Shown here piece after piece: positions 18,213 through 27,068 of a stretch of 64,000 bases of DNA. The stretch's first letter is position 1; each line of letters begins with the position of its first letter. The stretch spans positions 1 through 64,000 of the forward strand of contig CACKOU010000001.1 of assembly GCA_902601895.1 (NCBI GenBank), in the 5' to 3' direction. The notes beneath the pieces are model-generated. The model was not told where the DNA came from. It ran no database searches and saw only the letters and a list, made by a program, of their open reading frames with translations. The translations under genes and the position numbers were made by a program. The stretch comes from an uncultured Pelagibacteraceae bacterium. GTDB lineage: Bacteria; Pseudomonadota; Alphaproteobacteria; Pelagibacterales; Pelagibacteraceae.

Positions 18213-20598
18213 AATATCTCTTTACATACTAATATTAACAATTTTTTTTTCTGTAGAGAGCTTTTCTAAAACTATAGAGTTTATTTCTGACAATATTAAA
18301 GTTCTTAAAAATGGGGATTTAATAAATTCTTTTAATGGAAAGGCTATTGATAAAAAACAGTCAATAGAAATAGAGTCAAAAATTTCTAGTTATGACAAAA
18401 TATTGGAAATTCTAGAAGTGATAGATGAGGTGATATTTTATGATAATTCTAAAGATGTAACAATTAAAACTGATAAAGGAATTTATAATAGAAAAAAAAA
18501 TATAATTTACACAAAAGGAAAGACTTTTATAAATGTTGAAAATAAAATTGAAATAGAAGGTACTAATTTTACTTATAATAGGGTGGATTCAAAAATTATG
18601 ACAGATTCGTATTCTGTAATAAGAGACGATAAAGAAAATATTTATAATTTTGAGAATGGCTTTGTATATGAGGTTGATAAAAAAATAATAAGTGCAAAAA
18701 AAACTAATGTAATAGATAATTTAAATAATAAATATTTATTTGAGAAAGTAAAAATAGATTTAAATACTCAAGAAATAGTTGGTAAAGATATTTATATAGA
18801 TTTTATAGACCAATTTTTTGGTAACAAAGAAAATGATCCAGCCTTAAAAGGAAGAAGTGTAGTATCAAATAATAAGCAGACTAAAATTCAAAAAAGTGTA
18901 TTCAGTACATGTAGTCTAGTGAATAAAAAGTGTAGAGATTGGGAACTAGAAAGTGAAATATTTAATCACGATAAAGAAAAGCAAATTTTTGAATATACAA
19001 ATTCTTGGCTAAAAGTATTTGATCGAAAATTTTTATATTTTCCATATTTCAATCACCCGGACCCATCTGTTAAAAGGAAATCTGGCTTTTTAATGCCTTC
19101 ATGGACAAACTCTGAAAATTTAGGTAGATGGGTTCACATTCCCTATTTTAAAGTTATTTCTGAAGATAAAGATCTTACCTACAATCCTAGGATCTATTTA
19201 GAAGATAAATTTATATTTCAGACTGAATATAGACAAGCATATAAGAATGATGGATTTCTTATATCAGATTTCAGTCTTAATCATGATGGGGAGAATAGAA
19301 GTGCGCATATTTTTGCCCAACTTAGTGGAAAGTACGATGAAAATACAAATTATGAAATTCAACTACAAGATGTTACAAACGATAACTATTTGAAACTTTA
19401 TAATCTAAAGTTAACTTCTCCAATAATAGATGATCAAAGTTTGTTAACGTCAAAAATCGATTTAAATAGAGAAATACAGGATGATTATGATTTAAATATT
19501 TCAGCAATTGTTTACGAAAATTTATCCAAAGGCGATAGTGACAAATTTCAATATATCTTACCGAATTTCAATTATACAAAATATGTTCCAATCGGGGAAA
19601 ACTATAATGGAAATTTTAAATTTATATCTAATGGTTATCAAAAAAACTTTGATACAAATAAATATGAATTAATTGTAAATAATGACTTTCTTTATGAGTC
19701 TAATAATTATATCTCAAATTTAGGACTAGCAAATAATTTTGATATTTTATTTAAAAATATAAATTCATACACAGAAAATTCAATAAGCTATGAGGAAAAA
19801 AATGATCATGACATTTTTGGTATTTTGAAATTTAAAACTGAATATCCTTTACGAAAGCAATTTGAAAGCTCAACAAATTTTTTAAAACCAATTATTTCTT
19901 TTAAATATAGCCCAAATAATACTCGAGACATTTCTACTAAAGATGTGAGACTAAATTATGAAAATATATTTTCACTAAATAGAATTGGTGACTCAAATAT
20001 GGTTGAAGGAGGAAAATCTTTATCTTTTGGTTTAGAGTATGAAAAACAAAATCTTAATTTTGAAAAAATATTTGGAATAAATATAGCTAATGTAGTTAAA
20101 GATAAAAAAAATATTAATTTACCAAATAAAAGTAAATTGAGTGAAACAAGATCAGATATTGTAGGGGAAATTGAATTTAATTATTTTGATAACCTGGAAT
20201 TGAAATATAATTTCTCATACGATAGAGATCTGGATCATTCAAACTATGACTCAATTTCAAGTAATTTTAAAGTAAACAATTTTATTGCAGATTTCGATTA
20301 TTTGCTCGAACATAACGACTTAGATCAGAAAGAAGTTGGTAGTTTAGAAACAACCTATCTTCTTGATAATAGAAAAAGTTTTAAGTTTAAGACTAGACGA
20401 GACTTTGATGCTGATTTTACAGAATATTATAATTTAATTTATACTTATAAAACTGATTGTTTGGAAGCGAATTTAGAATATAACAAAAAATTTTACGAAA
20501 GTGGAAATATAGTTCCAGATAAAAGTTTATTTTTTACAATTAGGTTTATACCTTTTGCAGAAATCAGAGCAAAAGATACAAGGCTTCAAGACTACTAA
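18202..20598 (+). CDS. lptD: LPS assembly outer-membrane protein LptD
   Basis: Outer-membrane barrel that inserts lipopolysaccharide into the outer leaflet with LptE. The 798-aa protein begins with a signal peptide (about 1-23), then an OstA/LptA-like beta-jellyroll (residues about 25-200, with repeated TDKGIYNRKKNIIYTKG-type strands), and a large barrel domain. Typical segments are VFSTCSLVNKKCRDWELES, YFPYFNHPDPSVKRKSGFLMPSW and a late cysteine in YKTDCLEANLEYNKKFYESG. The cysteines would support the disulfides known for this family. No LptE is seen nearby. Confidence 0.93.
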   Translation: MKNKISLYILILTIFFSVESFSKTIEFISDNIKVLKNGDLINSFNGKAIDKKQSIEIESKISSYDKILEILEVIDEVIFYDNSKDVTIKTDKGIYNRKKNIIYTKGKTFINVENKIEIEGTNFTYNRVDSKIMTDSYSVIRDDKENIYNFENGFVYEVDKKIISAKKTNVIDNLNNKYLFEKVKIDLNTQEIVGKDIYIDFIDQFFGNKENDPALKGRSVVSNNKQTKIQKSVFSTCSLVNKKCRDWELESEIFNHDKEKQIFEYTNSWLKVFDRKFLYFPYFNHPDPSVKRKSGFLMPSWTNSENLGRWVHIPYFKVISEDKDLTYNPRIYLEDKFIFQTEYRQAYKNDGFLISDFSLNHDGENRSAHIFAQLSGKYDENTNYEIQLQDVTNDNYLKLYNLKLTSPIIDDQSLLTSKIDLNREIQDDYDLNISAIVYENLSKGDSDKFQYILPNFNYTKYVPIGENYNGNFKFISNGYQKNFDTNKYELIVNNDFLYESNNYISNLGLANNFDILFKNINSYTENSISYEEKNDHDIFGILKFKTEYPLRKQFESSTNFLKPIISFKYSPNNTRDISTKDVRLNYENIFSLNRIGDSNMVEGGKSLSFGLEYEKQNLNFEKIFGINIANVVKDKKNINLPNKSKLSETRSDIVGEIEFNYFDNLELKYNFSYDRDLDHSNYDSISSNFKVNNFIADFDYLLEHNDLDQKEVGSLETTYLLDNRKSFKFKTRRDFDADFTEYYNLIYTYKTDCLEANLEYNKKFYESGNIVPDKSLFFTIRFIPFAEIRAKDTRLQDY

Positions 20599-21528
20599 AT
20601 GTTATATTTAAAAATTATTTTAATTTTTTTTGTTTTTTTTTTTCAAAATTTAAAAGCATATAAAGTAGAAATCATAGCAAAAGTTAATGAAGAAATTATA
20701 ACTAACATAGACCTAAAACAAGAAATTAATTATCTAAATTTTCTCAATCCTAAACTTCAAGAGATTAAAGATGAAAACAAAATAAACCAAATTGCAAAAA
20801 GTTCAATAATAAGAGAAAAAATTAAAAATAAGGAGCTTAAAGCATTAATGAATAATAAAGAAAATAATAAAATTAGTAAAGAAATAGAAGAGAATTTTAT
20901 TAAAAGGAAAGGATTTGCTAACAAAGCTCAGTTTAAAGAAAAATTAAATTCTTTAAATCTTGACTACAACTTTGTTATTGAAAAATTAAAAATTGAAGCA
21001 ATGTGGAACCAGCTGGTTTTTGATAAATATAGAAAACAAGTAAAAATTAATGAAGAATATTTAAAAGATAGGCTAGAGGCATTAATTGAAAATAGAGATA
21101 AGAAATATGAATATTATGTTTATGAAATATTATTTGATATTGAAAAAGTAGAGGAATTAGGAAAAAAATATGACGAAATTATTAATAGCATAAATATAAA
21201 TAATTTTTCAAACACAGCAAATATTTATAGTATCTCAAATACGGCGAATTTCGGTGGCGAAATAGGATGGGTAAAAGAAACACAGTTTTCAAAAGAAATT
21301 TTAAATGAAATTAAATCTCTGAAAAACAAAGAACTTTCAAAACCTCTAAGAACTCCTGCGGGTTATTTAATTATAATGTACGATAAGAAAAAAAGTATTA
21401 AAGAATTCTTTGATAAAAAGAAAGAACTAGATTATTTAAAAAAGTTTGAAAATAATAGACAACTTAACCAGTTCTCTTTAATTTATTTTAAAAGACTTAA
21501 AAAAAATTCAGTTATTTATGAATATTAA
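20599..21528 (+). CDS. surA: Periplasmic chaperone/peptidyl-prolyl isomerase, SurA type
   Basis: Chaperone for outer-membrane proteins such as LptD, fitting its position. It has a signal peptide (LKIILIFFVFFFQNLKA), a SurA N-terminal chaperone domain starting KVEIIAKVNEEIITNIDLKQEI, and a single parvulin-like domain (about 170-275) with TANFGGEIGWVKETQFSKEI and PLRTPAGYLIIMYDKK. E. coli SurA has two parvulin domains; one is usual in alphaproteobacteria. At 309 aa it is short. It begins directly after the lptD stop. Confidence 0.88.
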   Translation: MLYLKIILIFFVFFFQNLKAYKVEIIAKVNEEIITNIDLKQEINYLNFLNPKLQEIKDENKINQIAKSSIIREKIKNKELKALMNNKENNKISKEIEENFIKRKGFANKAQFKEKLNSLNLDYNFVIEKLKIEAMWNQLVFDKYRKQVKINEEYLKDRLEALIENRDKKYEYYVYEILFDIEKVEELGKKYDEIINSININNFSNTANIYSISNTANFGGEIGWVKETQFSKEILNEIKSLKNKELSKPLRTPAGYLIIMYDKKKSIKEFFDKKKELDYLKKFENNRQLNQFSLIYFKRLKKNSVIYEY

Positions 21529-22483
21529 TAAAATATTAATTATTTTAGGAGAACCAAATAGTATTTTTTCTGAAATATTGGCTAAATTTTTGGTTTCAAA
21601 TAAGTTTCGAATTATAAAAAAAAAAATTATATTAATTGGAAATATTGATTTATTTTATGATCAAACCAAAAAATTAGGATATCATCTAAATATAAATCAA
21701 ATAAACTGTTTAAAAGAATCAAAATTAAAAAAAATTAATTTTATTAATATAAAATACAATTATAAAAAAACTTTTGAAAAGATAAGCAACAAATCAAACA
21801 ATTATATTGAGAATTGTTTTAATAAAGCTATAGATTTATCAAAGTTAAATAATGACATTGCTTTAATTAATGGACCAATTTCTAAAAAACATTTTTTAAA
21901 AAAAAAATATTTAGGAATTACTGAATATTTAATAAAAAAAACAAATAGTAAATCTTATGCAATGCTAATTTATAATAAAAATTTATCCGTTTCACCAATA
22001 ACTACTCATTTACCTTTAAGCAAAGTTCATAAAAATATTGGAAGAGATAAAATTATAAAAAAAATTCAATTAATAAACGAGTTTTATAAGTCAAAATTAA
22101 AAATAAGACCAAATGTGGCGATCTTAGGTCTTAATCCACATTGTGAAAGTATACAAAAAGTAAGTGAGGAAAAAAAAATTATTATACCTTCAATTAAATA
22201 TCTTAAAAAAAATAGATATAAAATTGAAGGACCTTATTCAACAGATACATTTTTTATAGATAAAAACTTAAAAAAATTTGATGTTGTAATTGGAATGTAT
22301 CATGATCAAGTTCTGACTCCTATCAAAACACTTTATAAATTTGATGCTATTAATATAACAATAGGACTTCCATTTATTAGAATAAGTCCGGATCATGGGC
22401 CCAATTATGAAATGATAGGAAAAAACATTTCAGATCCTTCTTCAATATTTAAAGCTATTGAGTTTATTAATAAACTTAAATGA
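21518..22483 (+). CDS. pdxA: 4-hydroxythreonine-4-phosphate dehydrogenase
   Basis: NAD-dependent oxidation of 4-phosphohydroxythreonine in vitamin B6 synthesis. The 321-aa protein retains the metal-binding histidines in TTHLPL (near 166), GMYHDQVLTPIK (near 262) and SPDHGPNYEMIGK (near 290), and INGPISKKHF. It overlaps surA by 11 bases and rsmA by 4, the surA-pdxA-rsmA order conserved across proteobacteria. Composition is strongly biased to Lys, Asn and Ile, but no active-site residue is lost. Confidence 0.94.
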   Translation: MNINKILIILGEPNSIFSEILAKFLVSNKFRIIKKKIILIGNIDLFYDQTKKLGYHLNINQINCLKESKLKKINFINIKYNYKKTFEKISNKSNNYIENCFNKAIDLSKLNNDIALINGPISKKHFLKKKYLGITEYLIKKTNSKSYAMLIYNKNLSVSPITTHLPLSKVHKNIGRDKIIKKIQLINEFYKSKLKIRPNVAILGLNPHCESIQKVSEEKKIIIPSIKYLKKNRYKIEGPYSTDTFFIDKNLKKFDVVIGMYHDQVLTPIKTLYKFDAINITIGLPFIRISPDHGPNYEMIGKNISDPSSIFKAIEFINKLK

Positions 22484-23286
22484 TTATTAAAGCTAAAAAA
22501 AGTTTAGGTCAAAACTTTTTGGTAGACAAAAATATAATTGAAAAAATTTCGAGCTCTTTAAATATAAATAGTCAACTCAACTTGATTGAGATTGGTCCAG
22601 GATATGGAAGTTTGACAAACTCTCTTATTAAAAAAAAACCTGCACAAATTTTAGTTATTGAAAAAGACTCCAATATGGCAGAATTTTTAAACAAAAAGTT
22701 TAATAACCAAATTAAAATTATAAATGATGATATTTTAAAAATACCCATTCAAAAATATATAAAGCCTAAAACAATCATATTTGGAAACTTGCCTTATAAT
22801 ATTTCCACTAAAATTTTGACTAATTTTATCAAATTTATAAATAAAGAAAATTTAATTAAATATTTTGTCTTCATGTTCCAAAAAGAAGTGGCTGATAGAA
22901 TTATCGCTAAAGAAAATTCAAAAAATTATGGAAGATTATCAGTTCTTGTTGACTGGAAAATGAATGTGAAAAAGGTGTTTGATATAAATCCAGAATGTTT
23001 TAAACCAAAACCGAAAGTAAAAAGTTCGTTATTAATATTTGAGCCAAAAAAAAAATATTTTGAATTAAAAAAAGTAAAAACACTTGAACATATAACAAAT
23101 ATATTTTTTCATAGGAGAAGAAAAATTATTAAAAGTCCTATGAAAATTCTTTTTAAGAATTATCTCGATGTCTCTGAAGAATTGAATTTAGACCTTAATT
23201 TAAGGCCCCAAAATTTAGATACAGATACATATTTAAAAATTTGTTATTGCTATGAACAAATTTATTTAAATAATTTGTCTACGTGA
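22480..23286 (+). CDS. rsmA: 16S rRNA dimethyladenosine transferase
   Basis: SAM-dependent dimethylation of the two adjacent adenosines in the 3'-terminal hairpin of 16S rRNA. The 268-aa sequence begins KSLGQNFLVD, and shows the SAM-binding IEIGPGYGSLT and the catalytic NLPYNIST (about 107-114) followed by FMFQKEVADRI and KPKPKVKSSLL. It closes the lpt-surA-pdxA operon. Its last 25 bases overlap the convergent gmk gene, an unusually long antiparallel coding overlap. Confidence 0.96.
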   Translation: MIIKAKKSLGQNFLVDKNIIEKISSSLNINSQLNLIEIGPGYGSLTNSLIKKKPAQILVIEKDSNMAEFLNKKFNNQIKIINDDILKIPIQKYIKPKTIIFGNLPYNISTKILTNFIKFINKENLIKYFVFMFQKEVADRIIAKENSKNYGRLSVLVDWKMNVKKVFDINPECFKPKPKVKSSLLIFEPKKKYFELKKVKTLEHITNIFFHRRRKIIKSPMKILFKNYLDVSEELNLDLNLRPQNLDTDTYLKICYCYEQIYLNNLST

Positions 23287-23894
23287 TTTTTTATTTTTTT
23301 TATATCGTAGGGATTAGATAATTTTTTTTTTAAATTTTGCTTAATAAATTTCATAATTTTTTTATAACATTTTTCTAGATCATCGTTAATCACAACAAAA
23401 TCGTACTCTTTCCAATGAACTAGATCTTTTTTAAATTGCTTTAAACGTTCTTTTGCTAATTTTAATTTTTTTTCTCTTTTAATTAATCTTTTTAATAGTT
23501 CATTCTTAGATGGTGGTAATATAAATATTGTAAGTAATTTGAATCTAGATTTATTATTTTTAATTTGTCTAGTGCCTTGCCAATCAATATCAAAAACAAT
23601 ATTTTTTTTTTTACTGAGTTTCTTGGTAATAAGATCTTTTGATGAGCCGTAGTAATTTTTAAATACTTTCGCAAATTCTAAAAACTTCTTTTTTTTAATT
23701 AAATTTTTAAATTCTTTTTTTTTTACAAAATAGTAATCAACTCCATTTTTTTCTTTTACTCTAGGTTTTCTGGTAGTATGCGAAACAGAAACTGTAAAAT
23801 TTTTGTTTTTGACAATTTTCTTGACTAAAGTGGTTTTGCCCGCGCCAGAAGGAGATGATAAAATTATCATTGATCCTTCCATTAAGTAGGACAT
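23262..23894 (-). CDS. gmk: Guanylate kinase
   Basis: Phosphorylates GMP to GDP with ATP. The P-loop is SSPSGAGKTTL, followed by SVSHTTRKPRVKEKNGVDYYFV for GMP binding. The start is ambiguous. The track uses a TTG at 23897, ATGs occur at 23894, 23882 and 23870, and the last has an AAGGA motif 5 bases upstream and would give MIILSSPSGAGK. I annotate the outer ATG. In many alphaproteobacteria fabF and mltG lie between acpP and gmk; here acpP is immediately upstream. It overlaps rsmA at the 3' end. Confidence 0.94.
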   Translation of the reverse strand: MSYLMEGSMIILSSPSGAGKTTLVKKIVKNKNFTVSVSHTTRKPRVKEKNGVDYYFVKKKEFKNLIKKKKFLEFAKVFKNYYGSSKDLITKKLSKKKNIVFDIDWQGTRQIKNNKSRFKLLTIFILPPSKNELLKRLIKREKKLKLAKERLKQFKKDLVHWKEYDFVVINDDLEKCYKKIMKFIKQNLKKKLSNPYDIKKIKNHVDKLFK

Positions 23895-23906
23895 CAAAAC
23901 AAAAAA

Positions 23907-24146
23907 TTAGTTTGCTTTATTTTCAATAAATTTTACAGCATCGCCAACGGTTAAAATTTTTTCCGCGTCGCTATCAGATATCTCTGAACCAAATTCTTCC
24001 TCAAATGCCATAACTAATTCAACTGTATCCAAACTATCAGCTCCTAAATCATCTATAAAGCTTGATTCATCTGTCACTTTTGCTTCATCTATTCCTAAAT
24101 GATCTGCAACAATTTTTTTTACTTTACTCGAAATATCTTCAGACAT
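23907..24146 (-). CDS. acpP: Acyl carrier protein
   Basis: Carries growing acyl chains on 4'-phosphopantetheine. The 79-aa acidic protein has the modification serine in [22 protein letters not shown] (Ser near residue 37). Composition is markedly more acidic and less AT-biased than neighbours, as expected for a highly expressed gene. A short 46-base gap separates it from fabG and could hold its own promoter. A GGAAAT sequence precedes the ATG. Confidence 0.98.
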   Translation of the reverse strand: MSEDISSKVKKIVADHLGIDEAKVTDESSFIDDLGADSLDTVELVMAFEEEFGSEISDSDAEKILTVGDAVKFIENKAN

Positions 24147-24192
24147 AATTTCCTTATAATTATTTTTGTTAATAGATATTTATTCAATTTTG

Positions 24193-24930
24193 TCAACTAA
24201 AATACATGCCTCCATTAACATGTATAGTCTCGCCAGTTATATAATTTGATAAATCTGAACATAAAAAAAGTGCGGTATTGGCAACATCAGATGGATTACC
24301 AAATCTTGCTAGAGGAATCTTTGACATCATAATTTCTTTTTGTTTTTCATTTATTTTGTCAGTCATGTTTGAGGTTATAAATCCTGGGGAAATACAATTA
24401 ACTTTTATATTTTTTTTTGCATATTCTAAAGCCAAACTTTTAGACATCCCTAAAACTGCTGCTTTTGAAGCACTATAGTTAGATTGTCCTAAATTACCTG
24501 TGTGGGCAACTATAGACGTAATATTAATTATTTTGCCCTCATTGGCTTTAATCATTTTTCTTATGACACATTTTGACAATAAAAATGTAGAGGTCAAATT
24601 AATATTTAAAACCTGGTCCCATTCATTTTTATTCATACGAATAGACAAATTATCTTTAGTGATTCCAGCGTTGTTAATTATTACATCAATTTTCTTATCT
24701 AAATCATCATAACAATCATCAATAAATTTTTCTATTTCTTGATGATTTGAAATATCAAATTTTTTTGTAATTACATTTGCAAATTTAGTTGTAATACTCT
24801 TTAATTTGTCTTCATTAGTTCCAGTTGCTATAACATTGGCACCTGAGTTAACCAACTTTTCTAGAATTGACATACCAATACCTCCAGTGGATCCGGTAAG
24901 TATTATATTTTTATTTTTAAGACTTATCAT
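24193..24930 (-). CDS. fabG: 3-oxoacyl-[acyl-carrier-protein] reductase
   Basis: NADPH-dependent reduction of 3-oxoacyl-ACP. This 245-aa short-chain dehydrogenase has the nucleotide motif TGSTGGIG (about 12-19), NNAG, catalytic Ser in ITSIVA, and YSASK (near 150), ending with the family tail TGETIHVNGGMYFS. It overlaps fabD by ATGA and sits before acpP, which fixes the identity among the many SDR enzymes. Confidence 0.96.
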   Translation of the reverse strand: MISLKNKNIILTGSTGGIGMSILEKLVNSGANVIATGTNEDKLKSITTKFANVITKKFDISNHQEIEKFIDDCYDDLDKKIDVIINNAGITKDNLSIRMNKNEWDQVLNINLTSTFLLSKCVIRKMIKANEGKIINITSIVAHTGNLGQSNYSASKAAVLGMSKSLALEYAKKNIKVNCISPGFITSNMTDKINEKQKEIMMSKIPLARFGNPSDVANTALFLCSDLSNYITGETIHVNGGMYFS

Positions 24931-25853
24931 GTTTTAATATCTTTAAAGTCATCTAAACTATTTATCTGATTTATTTTTACATTTCTATCAATTCTTTTAA
25001 CTAATCCAGATAATACTTTACCAGGACCAATTTCAATAAATCTATCAATTTTATTATTTATCATATTTATAATTATTTCTCGCCACTTAACAGGGCTTTC
25101 AATCTGTTTAATTAATGTATTTTTTAATTCTAAGATATCTAACGATGATTTTGCTGTCACATTTGAAAAGATCTCATTTCTTGGAGTGGTAAAATTTATT
25201 TTTTCTAATTCTTGCTTCATGATTTTAGTTGCATTTGCCATTAATTTGCAATGAAATGGTGCACTCACGGGTAAATTTATAAATTTTATTTTTAAATTTG
25301 ATAATAATTCACAGAATTTATTTAGATCAGACTTAAGCCCGCTTATAACAGCTTGACCATTTGAGTTATCATTAGCTATATAACATTCAAAATTGTTAGA
25401 ATTACTGTTGATCAAATCGTTTATAATATTTATTTCTGATCCAAGAACAGCAACCATGCCCCCCTTATTGTTAGGTACAGCACTTTGCATTGCCCTACCT
25501 CTAACTTTTAGAAGTTTTATAGTATCTTCAAAAGTTAAAGCACCTGAACAGGTTAAAGCAGAATACTCACCTAGAGAGTGCCCAGCGAAGAATTTAGCTT
25601 CATCAAAATTAAAATCTATCTCATTTTTCATGGCTGAAAAAATTGCATAACTTGTCAAAAATATTGCAGGTTGAGTATGCTCCGTTTGATCTAACAAATC
25701 TTTTGGACCTTCAAAGATTAATTTAGTTAATTTAAAATTAAGTATTTCGTCAGCTTGAGAGTAAATGGTTTTTATATAATCAAAATTGTCATAAAATTCT
25801 TTAGCCATTCCTATAGATTGTGAGCCCTGGCCTGGAAATAAAACAGAAATCAT
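24927..25853 (-). CDS. fabD: Malonyl-CoA:ACP transacylase
   Basis: Loads malonyl groups on ACP. The 308-aa protein begins VLFPGQGSQ, has the nucleophile in GHSLGEYSAL (Ser near 92), an Arg-containing VRGRAMQ, the active-site His in SAPFHCKLM, and IEIGPGKVLSGLVKRI near the end. It is first in fabD-fabG-acpP. The divergent rpsF start is 75 bases away, the space for both promoters. Confidence 0.96.
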   Translation of the reverse strand: MISVLFPGQGSQSIGMAKEFYDNFDYIKTIYSQADEILNFKLTKLIFEGPKDLLDQTEHTQPAIFLTSYAIFSAMKNEIDFNFDEAKFFAGHSLGEYSALTCSGALTFEDTIKLLKVRGRAMQSAVPNNKGGMVAVLGSEINIINDLINSNSNNFECYIANDNSNGQAVISGLKSDLNKFCELLSNLKIKFINLPVSAPFHCKLMANATKIMKQELEKINFTTPRNEIFSNVTAKSSLDILELKNTLIKQIESPVKWREIIINMINNKIDRFIEIGPGKVLSGLVKRIDRNVKINQINSLDDFKDIKT

Positions 25854-25873
25854 AAATAGTTAGTTTTAACGAA

Positions 25874-25902
25874 TTTTTATATTGTATTTAAAAATATATA
25901 AT
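25874..25902 (+). promoter_or_regulatory. Possible promoter for rpsF-rpsR-rplI
   Basis: A perfect TATAAT (25897-25902) lies 17 bases after TTTTTA, a weak -35, in the fabD/rpsF divergent gap and 26 bases before the rpsF ATG. In such AT-rich DNA a -10 match alone is weak evidence, so this is tentative. Confidence 0.3.
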
Positions 25903-25928
25903 AGTATATCCTGTTTTTTTAAAAAAAT

Positions 25929-26276
25929 ATGAACCTATATGAACATACAATAATTGCCAGACAGGATGTAAGTCCTTCTCAATTAAAACAAATAACTGAA
26001 AAATATTCTAAAATTGTTCAAAAGAATCAAGGCAATGTAGTTAAATTTGAGGAATGGGGATTAATGAATCTAAGCTATTTAATAAAAAAAAATAAAAAAG
26101 GAAATTATTTGCATTTTAAAATTGAGGCAAATGGCAAAATTATAGATGAATTGGAAAAGACAGAAAAAATAGACAAAAATTTACTAAGGTTCTTGACGGT
26201 TAAAGTTAAAAAGTTTGATCTAGAAACAGAATATTTTAATAAAAGTGACGATAAAGAGACACAAAGGAAAAAATGA
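25929..26276 (+). CDS. rpsF: 30S ribosomal protein S6
   Basis: Ribosomal protein of the 30S platform, binding S18. The 115-aa sequence has the family start [52 protein letters not shown] and [14 protein letters not shown]. The C-terminal tail is charged, as usual. It is first in the conserved rpsF-rpsR-rplI order and overlaps rpsR by 4 bases. Confidence 0.97.
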   Translation: MNLYEHTIIARQDVSPSQLKQITEKYSKIVQKNQGNVVKFEEWGLMNLSYLIKKNKKGNYLHFKIEANGKIIDELEKTEKIDKNLLRFLTVKVKKFDLETEYFNKSDDKETQRKK

Positions 26277-26542
26277 AGAGAAAAAATTTAAAAAGAAAAA
26301 GTTCACAAAATAGCTTTCTTAAGTTAAGTGTTTTTCAAAACCAAAAACATAAATTTAAAAAAAAATGCCCTTTATCTGTAAAAGGAGCACCAGAAGTTGA
26401 TTATAAAAATATTAAACTTTTAAAAAGATACGTTTCAGAAAATGGAAAAATATTGCCATCAAGAATAAGCTCCGTTAGTCAAAAAAAACAAAGAGAGCTA
26501 TCCTTGTCCATTAAAAGAGCAAGAAATCTTGCATTAATATAA
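26273..26542 (+). CDS. rpsR: 30S ribosomal protein S18
   Basis: Small-subunit platform protein. The core [61 protein letters not shown] is canonical. The N-terminal 30 residues are a basic extension with many Lys residues and no conserved motif. The start overlaps rpsF by ATGA. Only one cysteine (KKKCPL) remains, so the protein is not of the zinc-ribbon form. Confidence 0.97.
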   Translation: MKRKNLKRKSSQNSFLKLSVFQNQKHKFKKKCPLSVKGAPEVDYKNIKLLKRYVSENGKILPSRISSVSQKKQRELSLSIKRARNLALI

Positions 26543-26543
26543 A

Positions 26544-27002
26544 ATGAAAGTAATTTTATTAGAAAACATTAGAAAAGTAGGATCTATAGGTGAGATCATA
26601 GACGTTAAAAGAGGATACGCACGAAACTATCTTATATTAAAAAATAAAGCTTTATTTGCTTCGAAAGAAAACATTAAGCAAGTTGAAAAAATTAAGCAGG
26701 ATTTGAATAAAAAAGATTTGGAAAAGAAGAAAGAAGCTCAAATAATAAGTGAGAAATTAAAAAATAGAGAATTTATTATACAAAAACTAAGTACTGAAAA
26801 TAAAGAATTGTATGGGTCTGTTAAACCTACGGAAATATCAAAAATAATTATGGAAAATGAAAAATTTGAAATAAATCCATCGTTAATTCAACCTATTAAA
26901 GAAATTAAATCATTGGGAAGTTTCCGCGTAAAACTAAATCTGCATTCAGAAGTACAAACACAGATAAACATAAAAGTTATTGCACAAGAAGAAAACAAAT
27001 AA
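26544..27002 (+). CDS. rplI: 50S ribosomal protein L9
   Basis: Large-subunit protein at the base of the L1 stalk. The N-terminal domain MKVILLENIRKVGSIGEIIDVKRGYARNYLILKNKAL is diagnostic. A long Lys/Glu connecting helix (about 45-80) and a C-terminal domain with ELYGSVKPTEIS follow. It starts one base after the rpsR stop. A 66-base gap then precedes dnaB. Confidence 0.97.
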   Translation: MKVILLENIRKVGSIGEIIDVKRGYARNYLILKNKALFASKENIKQVEKIKQDLNKKDLEKKKEAQIISEKLKNREFIIQKLSTENKELYGSVKPTEISKIIMENEKFEINPSLIQPIKEIKSLGSFRVKLNLHSEVQTQINIKVIAQEENK

Positions 27003-27068
27003 TTATACATTTTTTTCCCCAACAATTATTTTTGTTTATTTTTATTTCAATAAGAATATCTTCTGTAT

